Positions 9,669 through 21,017 of a stretch of DNA of 64,000 bases are shown piece by piece. A program made the translations under genes and the position numbers. The notes beneath the pieces are model-generated. The model was given only the letters and a program-made list of their open reading frames with translations. It had not been told where the DNA came from and did not search any database. The DNA is taken from positions 115,915,547 through 115,979,546 of the forward strand of contig CM051455.1 of the NCBI GenBank assembly GCA_028274465.1. Reading direction: 5' to 3'. The DNA is from Plantago ovata. Lineage: Eukaryota; Streptophyta; Magnoliopsida; Lamiales; Plantaginaceae. Position 1 is the stretch's first letter. Each line of letters begins with the position of its first letter.

Positions 9669-12600
9669 TCAACGGGTACGGCTCGCGGAGAACTCACTCT
9701 GATTGGCAGGAGGAACACTGCTCGTTGAGGCACCGGCTCGAGGAGGGCTGTTCGGGTTGTTCAAATTCGCGTCGCACCCTTCTCGCGCGCCTCCCTTATA
9801 GCACCAGCATGAACGGTCAGCTCCGGCTCCACAAAGCCCTCTCCGCGCCCCATCACCGGTTTGTTCAGTTGAATCAATTGGCGTTTCGGAGAGGAGCCTT
9901 CTCGAACGGAAGAAGGAGACCGGCCCGGATACACTCGGGGACCCACGCGGAAGATAGGAAGGCTTACTCGGGTAAGGCACATCAGGATCCGTAACAAGCT
10001 CCCCGAATTCGCATGCGTGATGCATCTCATCGCTAGGGATCTCATCGGGATACCGGGTCATGTCATCGCGCCTCCCGGCATGCAATCGTCTCGAGCATCC
10101 ACATCGAAATCCTCGGGGAGGAGCTTCACCCTCTTCAGCTGCCCGATCAGGAGAAGAAACCCCTCGCGAGCAGTGGTCCCTGATGTCCTGGGTAGCCAGC
10201 TTGTAAGTGGCGGACTCCATGAAGTCCCGGGCTGTCTCGAGCCGACTACCGACAAGGATAGCACACTTCCTTGAATTTTGCATGCACTGCGACAGAGTGG
10301 AGTATCCACCTTTGTAACTCAGGGCTCGCTGCTTCTCCCTGGCCAATTCCCTCTCGAGCTGGTCCACTTTCTCATGGGACTTGCGCACCTCCTCGTTCGC
10401 CACCTGGGCCTTTGCCTTTTCGGCCGCCACCGCTTCTCCCAGCTCCTCGATCACTTGGCCTATGTCGGAGCGATCCGCTGCAACATTAGCGTACGCCTCC
10501 TTGATATGCTCGAGCTGCAACAGTTCGAAGAAGTCAGATTTTGCAAAAGCGAGAAGGAAACAAACTGTACTTGTGAAAATTTAGTATAAAATTTACCTGA
10601 AGAGCGCAGAGGCTCAATTCATGAGCGCGATCCAGCTCGGACATCTGAACGAACCGCTTTATTTCGGCCTCGCGGTCGACATCCAGAGCGGCCGTCCCCT
10701 TCTTGCGAGCAGGCTGGTCGCTCGCACCCAAGTTCAATGCCCTCTTCGCGCCGGCTCGTTTTGCAGGAGGAGCCCGGTCCTTAGGACGCTTTTCCGGGTT
10801 ACCTTGGTCGGCCTCCCCGGTCTTCTTTGCAGCGGCCGCATCCTCCGCGGCCTTTCTCTTAACGGCCTCCAAGGGGTCCTCGATCGCCGCGAGCCCCTCC
10901 TTGACCAAAGTGTCTCGGTGCTCAGCCCATTTTTAGGGTGGCTAAGGTCAAGGGACCCGAGGATCTTCGTGGTTTTGCCCGCCAAGCTGTTTTGCGCCTT
11001 TGCTCCTCCTTGGCTTCCAAGGTCTTCGACATGATCCAAGAGAACCAGTACTCTGCTCTCAAGAATAGGATAAATGCTTAGCAAGCGCGAATAGCAAGGG
11101 CATTCGATACAGAAAAACGGAGGAAAAACACAAGTAAAAACACAAGTAAACACAAAGGGGTCCTCGAACTAGTTACCGAAGAGGAGATCATCAGTGTGGC
11201 CTGAGTCCTTGTAACCCGTGTAGACCGGCGAGGACAGACCGGCCAGATAAGGGAGCGGTTGCAACACCAACCCCCAGTAAAAAGTACTTCTCCGGGTCCT
11301 CGCTAGCATTCTTCTCCTCGAGCGCCTGAACCCAAGGGTCGAACTCAACAGGGTGAGGGTACCGATCAGAGATAGGTCCTCGATAAAAGTGCTTGGGCAC
11401 TCCCCACTCCACATCAGAGTCGCTCATACCGGGGAGCTTCTTCTTCTTCACATAAATGTATCGATGGAACCACTTGTAGCCCGAGGAGGACGGAGCGTCC
11501 ACGATGAACCCAAGCCCGGGGCCGAGTGTTGAAATAATAGAAAAATTTATTCCCGGAGCTCATCGATACCTGAAGAGCTGGTTGAAGTTATGAAAGTTTC
11601 ACCGGGATTCCGAGCTTCTTGCAGAGCACCCCGAAACAAATTAGAGTGCCAAAGGCACTAGGAAAAAGCTGCCACGGAGCGAGACCCAGTTGATTAATAA
11701 TCTCCTGAAAGGATCGCAGAAAGGAAGGATCCATCCTCGATCCAGCGTCAGAAGATGCACAGCCATATACCCTGGCGTGCATTGTAGAAGGTTGATCGGG
11801 ACGGGGAACGAGGATCTCTATTTTCCTCTTTGCTCAACCGTATTTTTGGCGAATGGCTGATATCTCCTCCTTTTTGACCGTGGAGGCAGTCGTCGGGATC
11901 AATCCGTCTTCGTTTTTCTCACCTGGGGATCGGGGAGGTCAACATCCTTGGCTCCTCGCGTGAACTCTCTTCACATTTGCCACGGTCACTTTGGCGGCCT
12001 CCTCGGGCTCAACAGTCTTTTTTCTAGATCGAGAAGCCTTCTTCTTCGATCTCTTCGGGGCTTTACCCGGGGCATGGACAATTTCCTCATCATCATCGGA
12101 GATCAAAACCTCCTCACCGCGCTTGCGCTTGCGGTCTCGCTCAAGAGTAGCTTTGGCTCGCTCCCATTCTGCCTGTTCGATCGGATGGGGAGGTCTTACA
12201 TTACTTGGTGCAGGGAAACTAAAATCGATCTGGGTCGGATCGATGGTCTCATAGGGAATCAAGTCACCATACTGCTCTTGGATAAGCAGCTCTCGCTCCG
12301 CGTTCCTGTTCATCTCAGAAAGGAAGGAGAGGGAAAACTGCGGCTCGGACAGCTTCATTCCCGTGGAGATCCCCTATCAACTCCAGCGAATCATCGTCGC
12401 TACTGATAACCGTGCGACGAACTGTTTGCACGGGCAGATCGGACCTGCGTACTCGAGATGGGGAAGGCCGCTCGGTCTCTTCACGTTGGCCCCCCTGGAA
12501 GGAGTGCTCGCCATCCTCGAACCAAGCAAGCTCTGGAGGAGGCTGCTCGGTATCATCCATGTCCTCAATCCGGATGGGAGCCGGGTCGAGACTACCTCGG

Positions 12601-12959
12601 ACGCCATAGTCACGCCCGAGTACCTGGGCGGCTTGAGTTATGATGGCGGCCGGGACGCCTGTGTCGGGAGGACCCCCTTGTGCCTCGGTCCTGTCGTCGA
12701 TGAAACTCTCGTCGGTTCCCCGCCGTCTTCGAACCTCCAGGCGGAACTCATCCTCCTCTTCCTCCTCCTCGGAGTCATCCTCTTCTCCTTCCTCGCTATC
12801 CCCACCCTCGACCTCCTCGATCTCAGGAGCCGGTTCTTCATGATCGGAGGAGAGCTCATCCAGGAAGGTAGTCGATATGGACGTCTCCTCGGACGTCTCC
12901 TGGCCGCTCCCGTAGTCAAGAGCGTCGTTACGGTTTTGGCTGTCGTCGCTCTCGGACAT
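9669..12959 (-). pseudogene. Antisense gene (aORF) of Tat-A, 'gypsy-type transposase'-like (fossil)
   Basis: Read leftwards from the ATG at 12959. It starts with an acidic Ser/Glu-rich N-terminus, then a basic KRSKKKASRSRKK segment (about 12000-12100). A conserved block with SFLRSFQEIINQLGLAPWQL lies near 11650-11740, then SSGYKWFHRYIYVKKK near 11430-11490. A long Glu/Lys/Ala-rich coiled coil is at about 10260-10520 (QLERELAREKQR). The middle block resembles the Pfam 'putative gypsy type transposon' domain, which is common in plant proteins of unknown role. Some interruptions may be introns; the rest indicate a broken copy. A TATA box and leader intron lie upstream. Alternative: a captured host nuclear gene. 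Confidence 0.7.
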
Positions 12960-12960
12960 C

Positions 12961-13515
12961 CTAAAGGTTGGCCAGAAAAATAGTAAGGATGGGTGTGATA
13001 GTCCGAGAGGTCCGTTTATGTGTATTGATTATGCTCGACCTCCCGAACGGAGATAAATCTCACAAAAATGAAAGAAACGGCACAAATAGGCAAGAAGTTA
13101 CTCTACAGCAAGAAATAAAGAGGGATCGAGCAGCATGCGAAGAGCGACCAACCGCGTAAAATGGGCATCCAAGGAGCGACAAGCGTAAACCTAGCATGCA
13201 GGGAGCGACCAACCGCTCCATACTTGGCAGTTTTTCAAATGGGAGGCAGTTGGGCATGCAGAAAATTAAAAAGGGGAGGCATTCGGAAAATCTACAACAT
13301 TTCAAGCATGATAATTAAAGTCCTACAGGTCCGTTTACAGTTTAATTAGGTCCAATGCCGTTCTCAGGCAGATTACAACATTTCCGGCAAGGCAAAACAG
13401 GAAAAGAAATGGAATTGAAGGCATACACAGAAAATTCGAGCAAGAGAATAGCAAATTCAAGCGAAATGGAGAAGATTTAAAGCAAGAAACTAAAGGCAAG
13501 AGATCGGAAACTTAC
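12961..13515 (-). other. Intron-like interval in the leader of the Tat-A antisense gene (555 bp)
   Basis: The minus-strand donor is a full consensus AACAA|GTAAGT (GT at 13515-13514). The acceptor CCTTTAG ends at 12961, one base before the ATG at 12959. The leader exon would be about 13516-13715. The interval holds repeated GAGCGACCAACCGC-type motifs near 13140-13220. Splicing is inferred from the site quality and position. Confidence 0.6.
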
Positions 13516-13746
13516 TTGTTTATAAGTTGGTTGGAGATGGAAGCCTGAAAGGAAGCCGGAAAATCAACAAGTCGCCTGAAAATTGAGTTCTGACCACCGG
13601 TAATGCTCCTCGCGCTCTCTTGGTCTCGAATACGGCACTGCTCGATCACGAAAAGTTGCTCTCCGATTGCTTTTTTACGCTCCTCGCTCTCTCAAGTAAG
13701 TTCGGCAGAAATTTTGGCAGAAAGTGAAAAACGAATTCGGTCCTCA

Positions 13747-13757
13747 CCTATTTATAG
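13747..13757 (-). promoter_or_regulatory. TATA box of the antisense gene
   Basis: CTATAAATAGG on the minus strand is a canonical plant TATA box. It lies about 230 bp upstream of a consensus donor, with a plausible 5' UTR between. Confidence 0.6.
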
Positions 13758-14112
13758 AAGGGTATCCGAGGAATTTGAAACGTCGCTGCCCCTCGCGCCA
13801 TCCGGACCGACCACGTGTCCTAATTCAACGGTCCAGATTGCAGCCGCCGGGCGAAATTCCTATTTTGTCCTCCGCGCTCCCGCTCTGGCTCGAAGACGCT
13901 CCCAAATCCGGAACGAATTACCTAACCACGGCAATAAGTCCGCGGCGCGAGCATCGGGCTACTCGAGACAAGCGGAGACAGATCGACCACCATGATCTGT
14001 CCTCCTCGGATCAACATCGCGAAAAATCTCAGAACCACGGAAACTCGACGGCCACGTGTCAGGAGACCGAGGAGCTGCCCATGCAGCTACCCTCCTCGAG
14101 ATCTCTCTTACT

Positions 14113-14244
14113 TTTTACACCAGTATCTCTCCGCGAGATACTTTGCGAGCAAAAAAGCGGCAGGAAGTCATTCCATTCCTTTTACACAAGTATCTCTCCG
14201 CGAGATACTTTGCAAGCAAAAGCGGCAGGAAGTCATTCCATTCC
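14113..14244. repeat. Tandem duplication (67 + 65 bp), each unit with a hairpin
   Basis: The units at 14113-14179 and 14180-14244 differ in only a few bases. Each contains AGTATCTC-tccgc-GAGATACT, an 8-bp stem. It lies between the antisense promoter and the 3' LTR. Confidence 0.85.
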
Positions 14245-14479
14245 ATTAAGGAATACTTACCCGGATCCGATCTTTTCCCAGCAAAAATACCTCTTTTTAT
14301 ACGGTCCGAGCAACGTCTGCTCGCACCCTATAAAAAGGGGGGGGGAGGGAGAGATAGGAAAAGGGAAAGATACCAAGGTGCGAATACGGAAATCTTTTTT
14401 CGCCCACTACTAGTCGAGGCTCTGCTCGACCTCTACTTCAACATAGTTCGTCAACTATCTTCTACAAAGATACTTGGAA

Positions 14480-14493
14480 ACTAGGGGGACATA
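14480..14493 (+). other. Polypurine tract region of Tat-A
   Basis: ACTAGGGGGACATA directly precedes the LTR start and is the expected plus-strand primer position. Confidence 0.6.
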
Positions 14494-15245
14494 TGTTAGG
14501 GTTGAAATATGTCCAGTCCGCATGTACGAACTGGAGCGGTCTAAGAGCGCGACAAAGCATCATAGGCCGTCCCTCAAGGGGAACAACCACACCCAAGTAT
14601 GTCACTAAGGTGTGGATCGACCAACATAGGGTCCGACCATCACTGGGAGGACAACCCTCAAAATAAGCTCCTCTCAAGGACAAAGCTGCCAGTGGGCTCG
14701 AGGAGCATCCCTCGGGCTCGAGGAGACCTTACGTCAAGGTAACGCTCCTTGACAGAAACTGAGCAGGACACTACTCGCATCACCCACGCACAAGGAAGGC
14801 ACGAGGACCCCAGAGCGACCAGCCATGGTTGCTCTCTTGGGCCAAGGCCCACGGACCTCCTTAATGGGCCTGGGCCGAGGAAGGCCTCAATCCTAGCCGT
14901 ACACGTGGCGTGATCCTACATGACCTAAAGATGAAGGGTCTCAAGTATAAAAGGCCCTCATTTACTCTCCAACAGTAAGCATTAACTACGTCACCCGAGC
15001 ACCACTCTCACTACTCTTACTAGGGAAGCCTCACAACTCCCTACTCGTAAAGTCGCCTCTCCGGTCTGATACCTTACAGACCGGGCAAGAGACACTAACC
15101 CCCCCCCCCCCAGTCTATTTCAGGTACGAGGAAGCTTCACGAAGGCTCATTTCCTATCTTAGAGGAACACTACAAGAAGAACTAGAAAGACTTAGAATAG
15201 CGACTCATTGCGAACTTAGAAAGAAACACGAATTACCCTTCAACA
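14494..15245 (+). repeat. Tat-A 3' LTR (752 bp)
   Basis: It starts TGTTAGGG and ends CAACA. It matches the Tat-B 5' LTR (57920-58673, 754 bp) nearly throughout. A TATA-like GTATAAAAGG lies at about 14945. The flanking five bases on the right are gtcgg; the other end of the element is not in the window. Confidence 0.92.
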
Positions 15246-15841
15246 GTCGGCCTTGAAGTATACATTCAAAATTGACCAGAGAGATTCACCTAAGAGGCCG
15301 ACTGAAGGACATGCTTTTGTCTCCCCTTCTCAAGATGGTGGTCTTTTTCCGGATGTTCGAAGCTTACGTTTCATCCGTCAGGTTTTGTGCATCTCTTTCT
15401 GTTCCTTATTCTCAAACTCTGATTTGGTTTATTCTGCTATGGAAATGTTACCATGATTTCACCTATGAGGCCGACTGAAGGAGGGGAAAACTTGATTTTC
15501 TGGGCTGTTTGAGCAGATTTTGAGAAGAAGTTTAAAGCAGATGAGGTGATATAAGTTTTGAACAAAAAAAAAACAATACTGTTAGAGTTTGGACAACAGA
15601 TTGGGTGTTGAAAATCCCTTGTCATATGGAATACTCAGGTAGCTTACAAGAGTGTACAAGACTGTTTCACCTATTTCCTATGACCCATGCAATTAAGCTT
15701 GTTGGTACTTTCCTGATTGAAGTTCTAGCCAAAGAGTAATACATATGATGCTCACGGTTTCTATTGGCTCTCTGTGTGAATTTTGTGTAATTTGGTGGAT
15801 TGAGTGGCACCGTGAAGACAGAAATCTCCACCGGCGGCCCT
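15246..15841. other. Low-repeat DNA left of E2, possible gene fragments
   Basis: A short open segment at about 15286-15372 (frame with PTEGHAFVSPSQDGGLFPDV) ends near a donor-like CAG|GT and looks exon-like, but I do not recognise it. A motif AGGCCGACTGAAGG occurs twice (about 15294 and 15465). The last 40 bases abut E2 and may belong to the SANT/Myb fragment that resumes at 24526. Confidence 0.35.
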
Positions 15842-17031
15842 TGATGAACCGGGATTTGTCAGATTCTAATTAATCAAATAAATTTGTATTTAGCCAAAGG
15901 CAATTCACAACTACAACGAAAACCGTAGTGTAGCAGTAAAATAACCTCGAGTGTCGATCTCTAAGGATTATAACTAGCTTTATCTAATCTAACTTAAACT
16001 ATAAAATCAACAGACGACTTACCACAGGTTTTTCTTATCAGATAATGAAGGTTAGTGATAGTATGATCATTCAAAGCATAGCATGTTAATAATCATGCAT
16101 GAAGTACCCGATCGTTTTGCATAGAGATCTTTGATCAATGAATTGTCCAATTGTGTTCCGTTATTATTCAACACTACAAAGATAGACGTTTTAGATAGAT
16201 CAAAGAAATAAAGCAATAACTCAAAGTCTGATTCGCTTTACCGCCATCAACATAATTATTAACCCTTCGCTAAGAAATCACATACTATCACTAACGATAA
16301 ATTTAGCTACTCATAGATGACATGCAATCAACAGAAATCATAGCAAGATTGAATGAAAACATGTTGAAAGATAAATAAATATGAATAGAAAAACTGTAAG
16401 ATACAATGTTACCGAAGGTTGTCAATCTCCGAAGAATCGCAATCTTACAAGCTCCAAAACGATAAAAAAAGTACCTCCTATGCTAAGAATCCCCAGAACA
16501 GGCTCTGGAGAATTCCTACCTAAAACTAATGAGAAAGGTGAGAGAAAAGGTCTGAAAAAGTATGAAAAACGGAGAAAACTGAGCAACTATATATAGGTAT
16601 TCGGCAGGTGTGGGGCGAGTCGCCCCACACACCGGGCGAATCGCCTGGTGTGGGACGGTTCGCCCCACGTCCCGGGCGAATCGCCCGGGACCTCCAGTCG
16701 GCTATTGACGCGTTTTTGGATTTCTTTTTCTTTTCGGACTCGGTTTTTGCCTTCTAGTGACCTTTTAGCCTTCAGACTCGACCCCTAGACTTCAAATCCT
16801 ATCCGGAATCTTCTAGATACTCCAAAAAGGCCTTCGGAACACTAATTCCTCGTCCACTTCAATATAATTGCCCGGAAAACCTCGTTTTCACCCAAAACCT
16901 GTAAAATACAAACTAAAGGGAAACGTGACACTATTATAATAAAATGCACTAAAATATAGCTAAATTAACATAGAGGATAGCTAAATTGGTGAAAAAAGAC
17001 TCGAATGAAAGTGTAAAATACACGTTCATCA
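15842..17031 (-). repeat. E2 3' LTR (1190 bp)
   Basis: On the minus strand it starts TGATGAACG and ends GTTCATCA. It carries a palindrome array (16608-16692) about 11 bp upstream of a TATA box CTATATATAG (16587-16596). Confidence 0.95.
16608..16692 (-). promoter_or_regulatory. Palindrome array next to the LTR TATA box (E2)
   Basis: Four adjacent imperfect palindromes of the types GGGGCGAGTCGCCCC and GGGCGAATCGCCC end just before the TATA box in the direction of transcription. Related arrays occur at 24091-24173 (other E2 LTR), 34758-34821, 36137-36200, 37823-37864, 44695-44737 and 50994-51078. Confidence 0.75.
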
Positions 17032-18400
17032 AACTCCCCAAACCGAACCTTTGCTTGTTCTCAAGCAACTAAGCTAGACTCTAATGCAAAAAACAATGCA
17101 ACACAAAAATGAAGTCTCATGCCAAATGAAATGAACTAATCTATTGAATCTATCAAAAAACATATGAACAAAAACCATACAAATCATAACATGGATATTG
17201 GTTGAAGAATGCCTCGATTGACTCATACACATTCACATAAGCACTTATGTCAAGACAAGATAGTCTCTCGTAACATTCTCTACCTGGACCTAGTCAGTGA
17301 CGACGTAATGAAACATGTTAAAATACGAATGGTTGTCCCGTGCATATGAAACTGAGGACTTACTACTGTTCACCAAGTTAAGACTTTTCCTCAAAGAGGT
17401 CGAACCAATACTGGCTCTCATCAAACGAAGGAGGGTTCCCTAAAAAAGATAACACTCCCCTATTCTACCCATCTCTCAAGCAAAGCCTTACGCTGTTTAC
17501 CACTTCCTGAATGGCATGACGAGGGTGGTCTAGAATAGATGACACTCAAACAAAAAGACCAAAAAATCACAACACGATTACGAACATTACAAAAATTGAA
17601 AAATGAGACAACACTTTGCTAAACTGCTTTTTTTGGCTCTCTTTTTTTGGACCCTTCTTTGCTTTTTTGGGTTTTTTTTCTTTTTTTTTTCTTCTTTTTT
17701 TTCTTTTCGAGTTTTTTTCTTTTTTTCCTGGAATTTTTTCTCTTCTTTTTTTCGATTTTTTTAGCCAGCAGTAGCACAACGAAAAAGAAACAAAAATGAC
17801 ACACAAACGACCTCCCCATACCTATTCGAAAGAATAGGTTGGAGTACAAAATTTACGAAAAAGAAAAATAAAAATAAACTCACAACACAAACTAAAAAAT
17901 GAAAAACAAGTCTAATGGTAGCGTAACCCCCTCCACAAACCTATTCGAAAGAATAGGTTGCAAACAAAGGATCACACAATCTCACACTACCCCCTTCCTA
18001 GGCATTTAGCAATCTCAAAGCAAGGTGAAGACTTGTTGCCTCTTAGGTACATAATTACTCGGGAAAACAACCATAAGACCCTAACATGCATCATCCTATT
18101 ATAAAGGCCTTCGTGAACCGCAGTAGAGAAAACACCACTACGTGATGTCGAGACTACCAAGCTTAACTAAGTGCAATACATAAATGTGACAAACCAAGCG
18201 AGAAAAACCTCAAACAAATTCATAGAGATGAAGCATATGATTAATGGCATAATTAGTTAATCTACCCAATAAAAAAGTGAAAAAATTTGGCAATAAACTC
18301 CACATATGCAAGACTATCCTAGGATGAATGTAGTGTATGCAACTAAAAACTAAGAAAGCGGTAAACGTGCAAATGCAAACAAAAAACAAGATACTAACAC
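17032..18400 (-). repeat. Conserved 3' module of E2
   Basis: Counterpart of the E1 3' module. It has a polypurine tract GGTTTGGGGAGTT beside the LTR and the GATGAGAGCCAGTA block. A T/C tract at about 17628-17765 is A/G-only on the element's strand. Two hairpins AACCTATTC-4 nt-GAATAGGTT lie at 17821-17838 and 17938-17959. Confidence 0.8.
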
Positions 18401-18626
18401 AAAACCAAACAATACTTAACATCATGGTTCACATCCCATCCCCCTCATGAAACTTAAGCTAGTCCCTAGCAAAAGAGAATGAGTAAATAAAAGTGATACT
18501 AGATGTTACCGAACGGTTTGGCCTCGATCGGCTGAGAGCGGACATGCGAAAAGACTAATTATCGGGATTGTCATCCCCATAATAGTCTCTCCACATGTCA
18601 GATAGGAGATCATGTTGCTTCTGGAT

Positions 18627-19847
18627 GAGCTATTGCTGCTCCCACATTATCTGCCTCTCATTCAGGTGATGCTCCTCAATCATCTCCCAATCGCGGTTGC
18701 GCTGGGCAATGTGTCCATCAAGGTCATGTCGCATTCCTTGGACAATGGTGGTCAAGGCTGCAACACTGGCATCGAAGTGGGCCCGAAAATCAGAGAAGTC
18801 AAAACCTTGAGACCCATGTGGTACTCGAGGTGGGGCATGTGGTACTCTATGGACAAAAGGAATATCCGGGATAGGAACTCGGCCATCGTCAGCTTCCATA
18901 GCATCCTCATCTTCATCGTCAGAATCAGTTGCTTGAAATGGAGCTTCAACATCAGCAGCAGCAGCAGTGGGGTTCTTCATTTGATACCTAGTTAGTTGCA
19001 CGTTAATAGTCGAAGGGGAAAGGGCAGCGACCTCGCAATCCCCCTCATCAATGTCCTCCACCCCGTAATATTTGCAATATGTTGTGATGAAGCTCGGAAA
19101 AATGAAGGGCTTCTTCTTTTTCTCCCAATGGCGCTCATATTCGGCATACATGATCTGACCGATGTCTATTCGATGCTTGCCTATCAAGCAGTAGAGGAGC
19201 TCGGCATAATTCGGCTGTATCCACATGTCATTATTTCTAGGGATCAAGTTGAAAATGCAGAATTTCATGACCACCTTAGCCTCGATGCTAAGGTCACTCT
19301 GACGGATCCGTGCAGGTTGTGCTCCGGTATCTAGATACCTATACTCCCTGTTGCAGATCACATCTGTAATGGCACTTCCGATCCCCCTAGTGGACCTTGA
19401 ATATTCGTAGGAGTGGTTGCTTCCTGTGAACTCCCGTTCCCCAAGATGGATGAATGCAGAAATTGAGGCCGGCGTCCATGGCACAATTACACCTCGAAAG
19501 AGTACCCCCTCCTTCTCCTCAAGATCAGTGTATCCAGCATAGAACTCATGAAGGAGGCTCGTATCGTACCCCTTGAACCGGTTGGAAGTATACCAACCCC
19601 AATTCCTTTTCCTCGCCAGACGGGAGAGCGTCCTGTACCACGCCCTGTGAGCTACTTCATCCGGAATGTCTATCCTTCTGTCCGGTATAATTGATCGCCC
19701 ACCTTGAGCTAGCTCTGCTTCGAGCCTCTGTCAGACATCAATTGTGGCTAGAGACAACTCGTACAGCTCGTGGGAAGGTTTGGAGCTTGATGCTGCCCCC
19801 TTACCCTTCTTGCTTGAGCCAACTTTCTTCGATCCTCGTGGAGCCAT
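18627..19847 (-). pseudogene. Second ORF (ORF2) of E2 (fossil)
   Basis: Read leftwards from the ATG at 19847: MAPRGSKKVGSSKKGKG, a basic Ser/Lys-rich start, then LYELSLATIDV. A folded part carries FIHLGEREFTGSNHSYEYS, a LSIEAKVVMKFCIFNLIPR helix and QPNYAELLYCLIGKHRIDI. An acidic Asp/Glu stretch and a His/Gln/Arg-rich tail follow. The 'EAK.MLKF...NLIP' segment matches E1 ORF2, so the two are counterparts. The group has no known function; the basic start could bind nucleic acid or direct nuclear entry. Broken in about two places. Confidence 0.65.
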
Positions 19848-19852
19848 GATTC

Positions 19853-20395
19853 CTACAAACAGCAATTTGTATCTTGTATGACACAAAACAGATTTATGCA
19901 TATGCAAATGCAAGAGTGAATATACGAGTCATATCTACAACAATCGAACTCCTCAAAACCTCCATGTCTAGTCTAGCTACTTCAACATGCAACATATCAA
20001 TGTAACTACTACATGTACATATCACATTATGCTCTTGCTAGACAACACATAGCCTTGAATCATAAGGCTCAATTCATACCATAGTAGCAAAAAATCTAGC
20101 ATCATAAATCCTCAACTTCATCAATCATGCATTCTACCAACATGCCCATCACTATCACATCAACAAACATAAGTTTAAACATGGAATGAAAGAAAAAGAA
20201 ACATTGCACCTTAAGACATAGACATCTAGTAGGCAAAATTCTCAATCGAATAAACCAAGCATAATTGAACATGCAATTGATAGCGAATAACGTTTCTAAT
20301 CACACAAATCATCAACCCATACATCATATAAGCTTAATTGAAGCATAAATCAAAAAAAACCCAAATTTAAAAAATTAGGGTTCATGTGAGATTAC
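19853..20395 (-). other. Intron-like interval in the leader of E2 ORF2 (543 bp)
   Basis: Donor TTGAG|GTAATC at 20395 and acceptor TGTTTGTAG at 19853, five bases before the ORF2 ATG. Near the donor it carries GAACCCTAA and AATTTGGG like E1 and E4. Its length equals the E1 interval. Confidence 0.6.
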
Positions 20396-20628
20396 CTCAA
20401 ATCCGAAGATTGAATGAACTAGGAAGAAATTTGTTCGGATGAAAAGAAAGAGCACGTAATGGGCTTCGATTGAAGCTAAAGAACACACAATTTGATGGAG
20501 TAATGAAGATTTTATGAAGGATTGAAGAGATTTTGAAATTTTGGGAATTTTTGGAGTAAGAAGTGAAGAAGATGAAGAAAATGAGGAGAATGGGGGGTGA
20601 CCCCCGTTTTTGTTTCTCCAGAATTCGT

Positions 20629-20757
20629 GGGGCGAGTCGCCCCGGGTGTGGGGTGAGTCGCCCCGTGCGGGGCGACTCGCCCCACGAATTCTGGAGAAAC
20701 AAAAACGGGGGTGGGCGATTCGCCCCCTATGGGGGGCGATTCGCCCCCCACCTCCTG
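20629..20757 (-). repeat. Internal palindrome array of E2
   Basis: GGGGCGAGTCGCCCC, GGGGCGACTCGCCCC and GGGGGGCGATTCGCCCCC-type palindromes are packed together. They are flanked by an inverted repeat whose arms contain GAATTCGTGG and CCACGAATTC. The array sits between gag-protease and the ORF2 leader, in the same order as in E1 and E4. Confidence 0.85.
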
Positions 20758-21017
20758 AGGTGGGGAGATGAATTTTTTCGAAAACTCAGTTTTTTATACC
20801 CAGAAAACCATTCTCCTTACTAAAAACACTCGAAAAAGTTCACTCAAACATAAACATAAGCACAAACGACATAGAGACGAACAAATTCACATAAGAGAAG
20901 CAAATTGTTCATGTATGAATGCATGTAATAAAGCGGTAAAAAAAAACGATAAAAACTCCGAATTGCCTCCCGGATAGCGCCATTGTTTATAGTCTTTGAC
21001 TCGACTCCTTCTTGCGC

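Larger units (their letters stand above)
7387..15245 (+). mobile_element. Tat-A: 3' half of a Tat-lineage Ty3/gypsy element
   Basis: Its first few hundred bases match Tat-B at 63575-64000 closely, which places it in the second RNase H domain. Then follow integrase, a long spacer with an antisense gene, a purine-rich tract and a TG...CA LTR (14494-15245) that matches the Tat-B 5' LTR. The 5' half is lost to the gap. Retand-type Tat elements are known to carry an antisense ORF between integrase and the 3' LTR, and this agrees. Confidence 0.9.

Noticed and set aside
12363-12983. Plus-strand open frame of 206 codons
   Set aside because: It is the mirror of the acidic and basic parts of the antisense gene; the minus strand has the recognisable protein blocks and the promoter-like signals.
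15253-15478. Two overlapping small open frames right of the Tat-A LTR as a gene
   Set aside because: One frame looks exon-like near 15286-15372, but I cannot place it in any family; reported only as uncertain DNA.
16608-16692. Palindrome arrays as a CRISPR array
   Set aside because: Plant retrotransposon LTR context, no unique spacers of uniform size, and units differ from each other.
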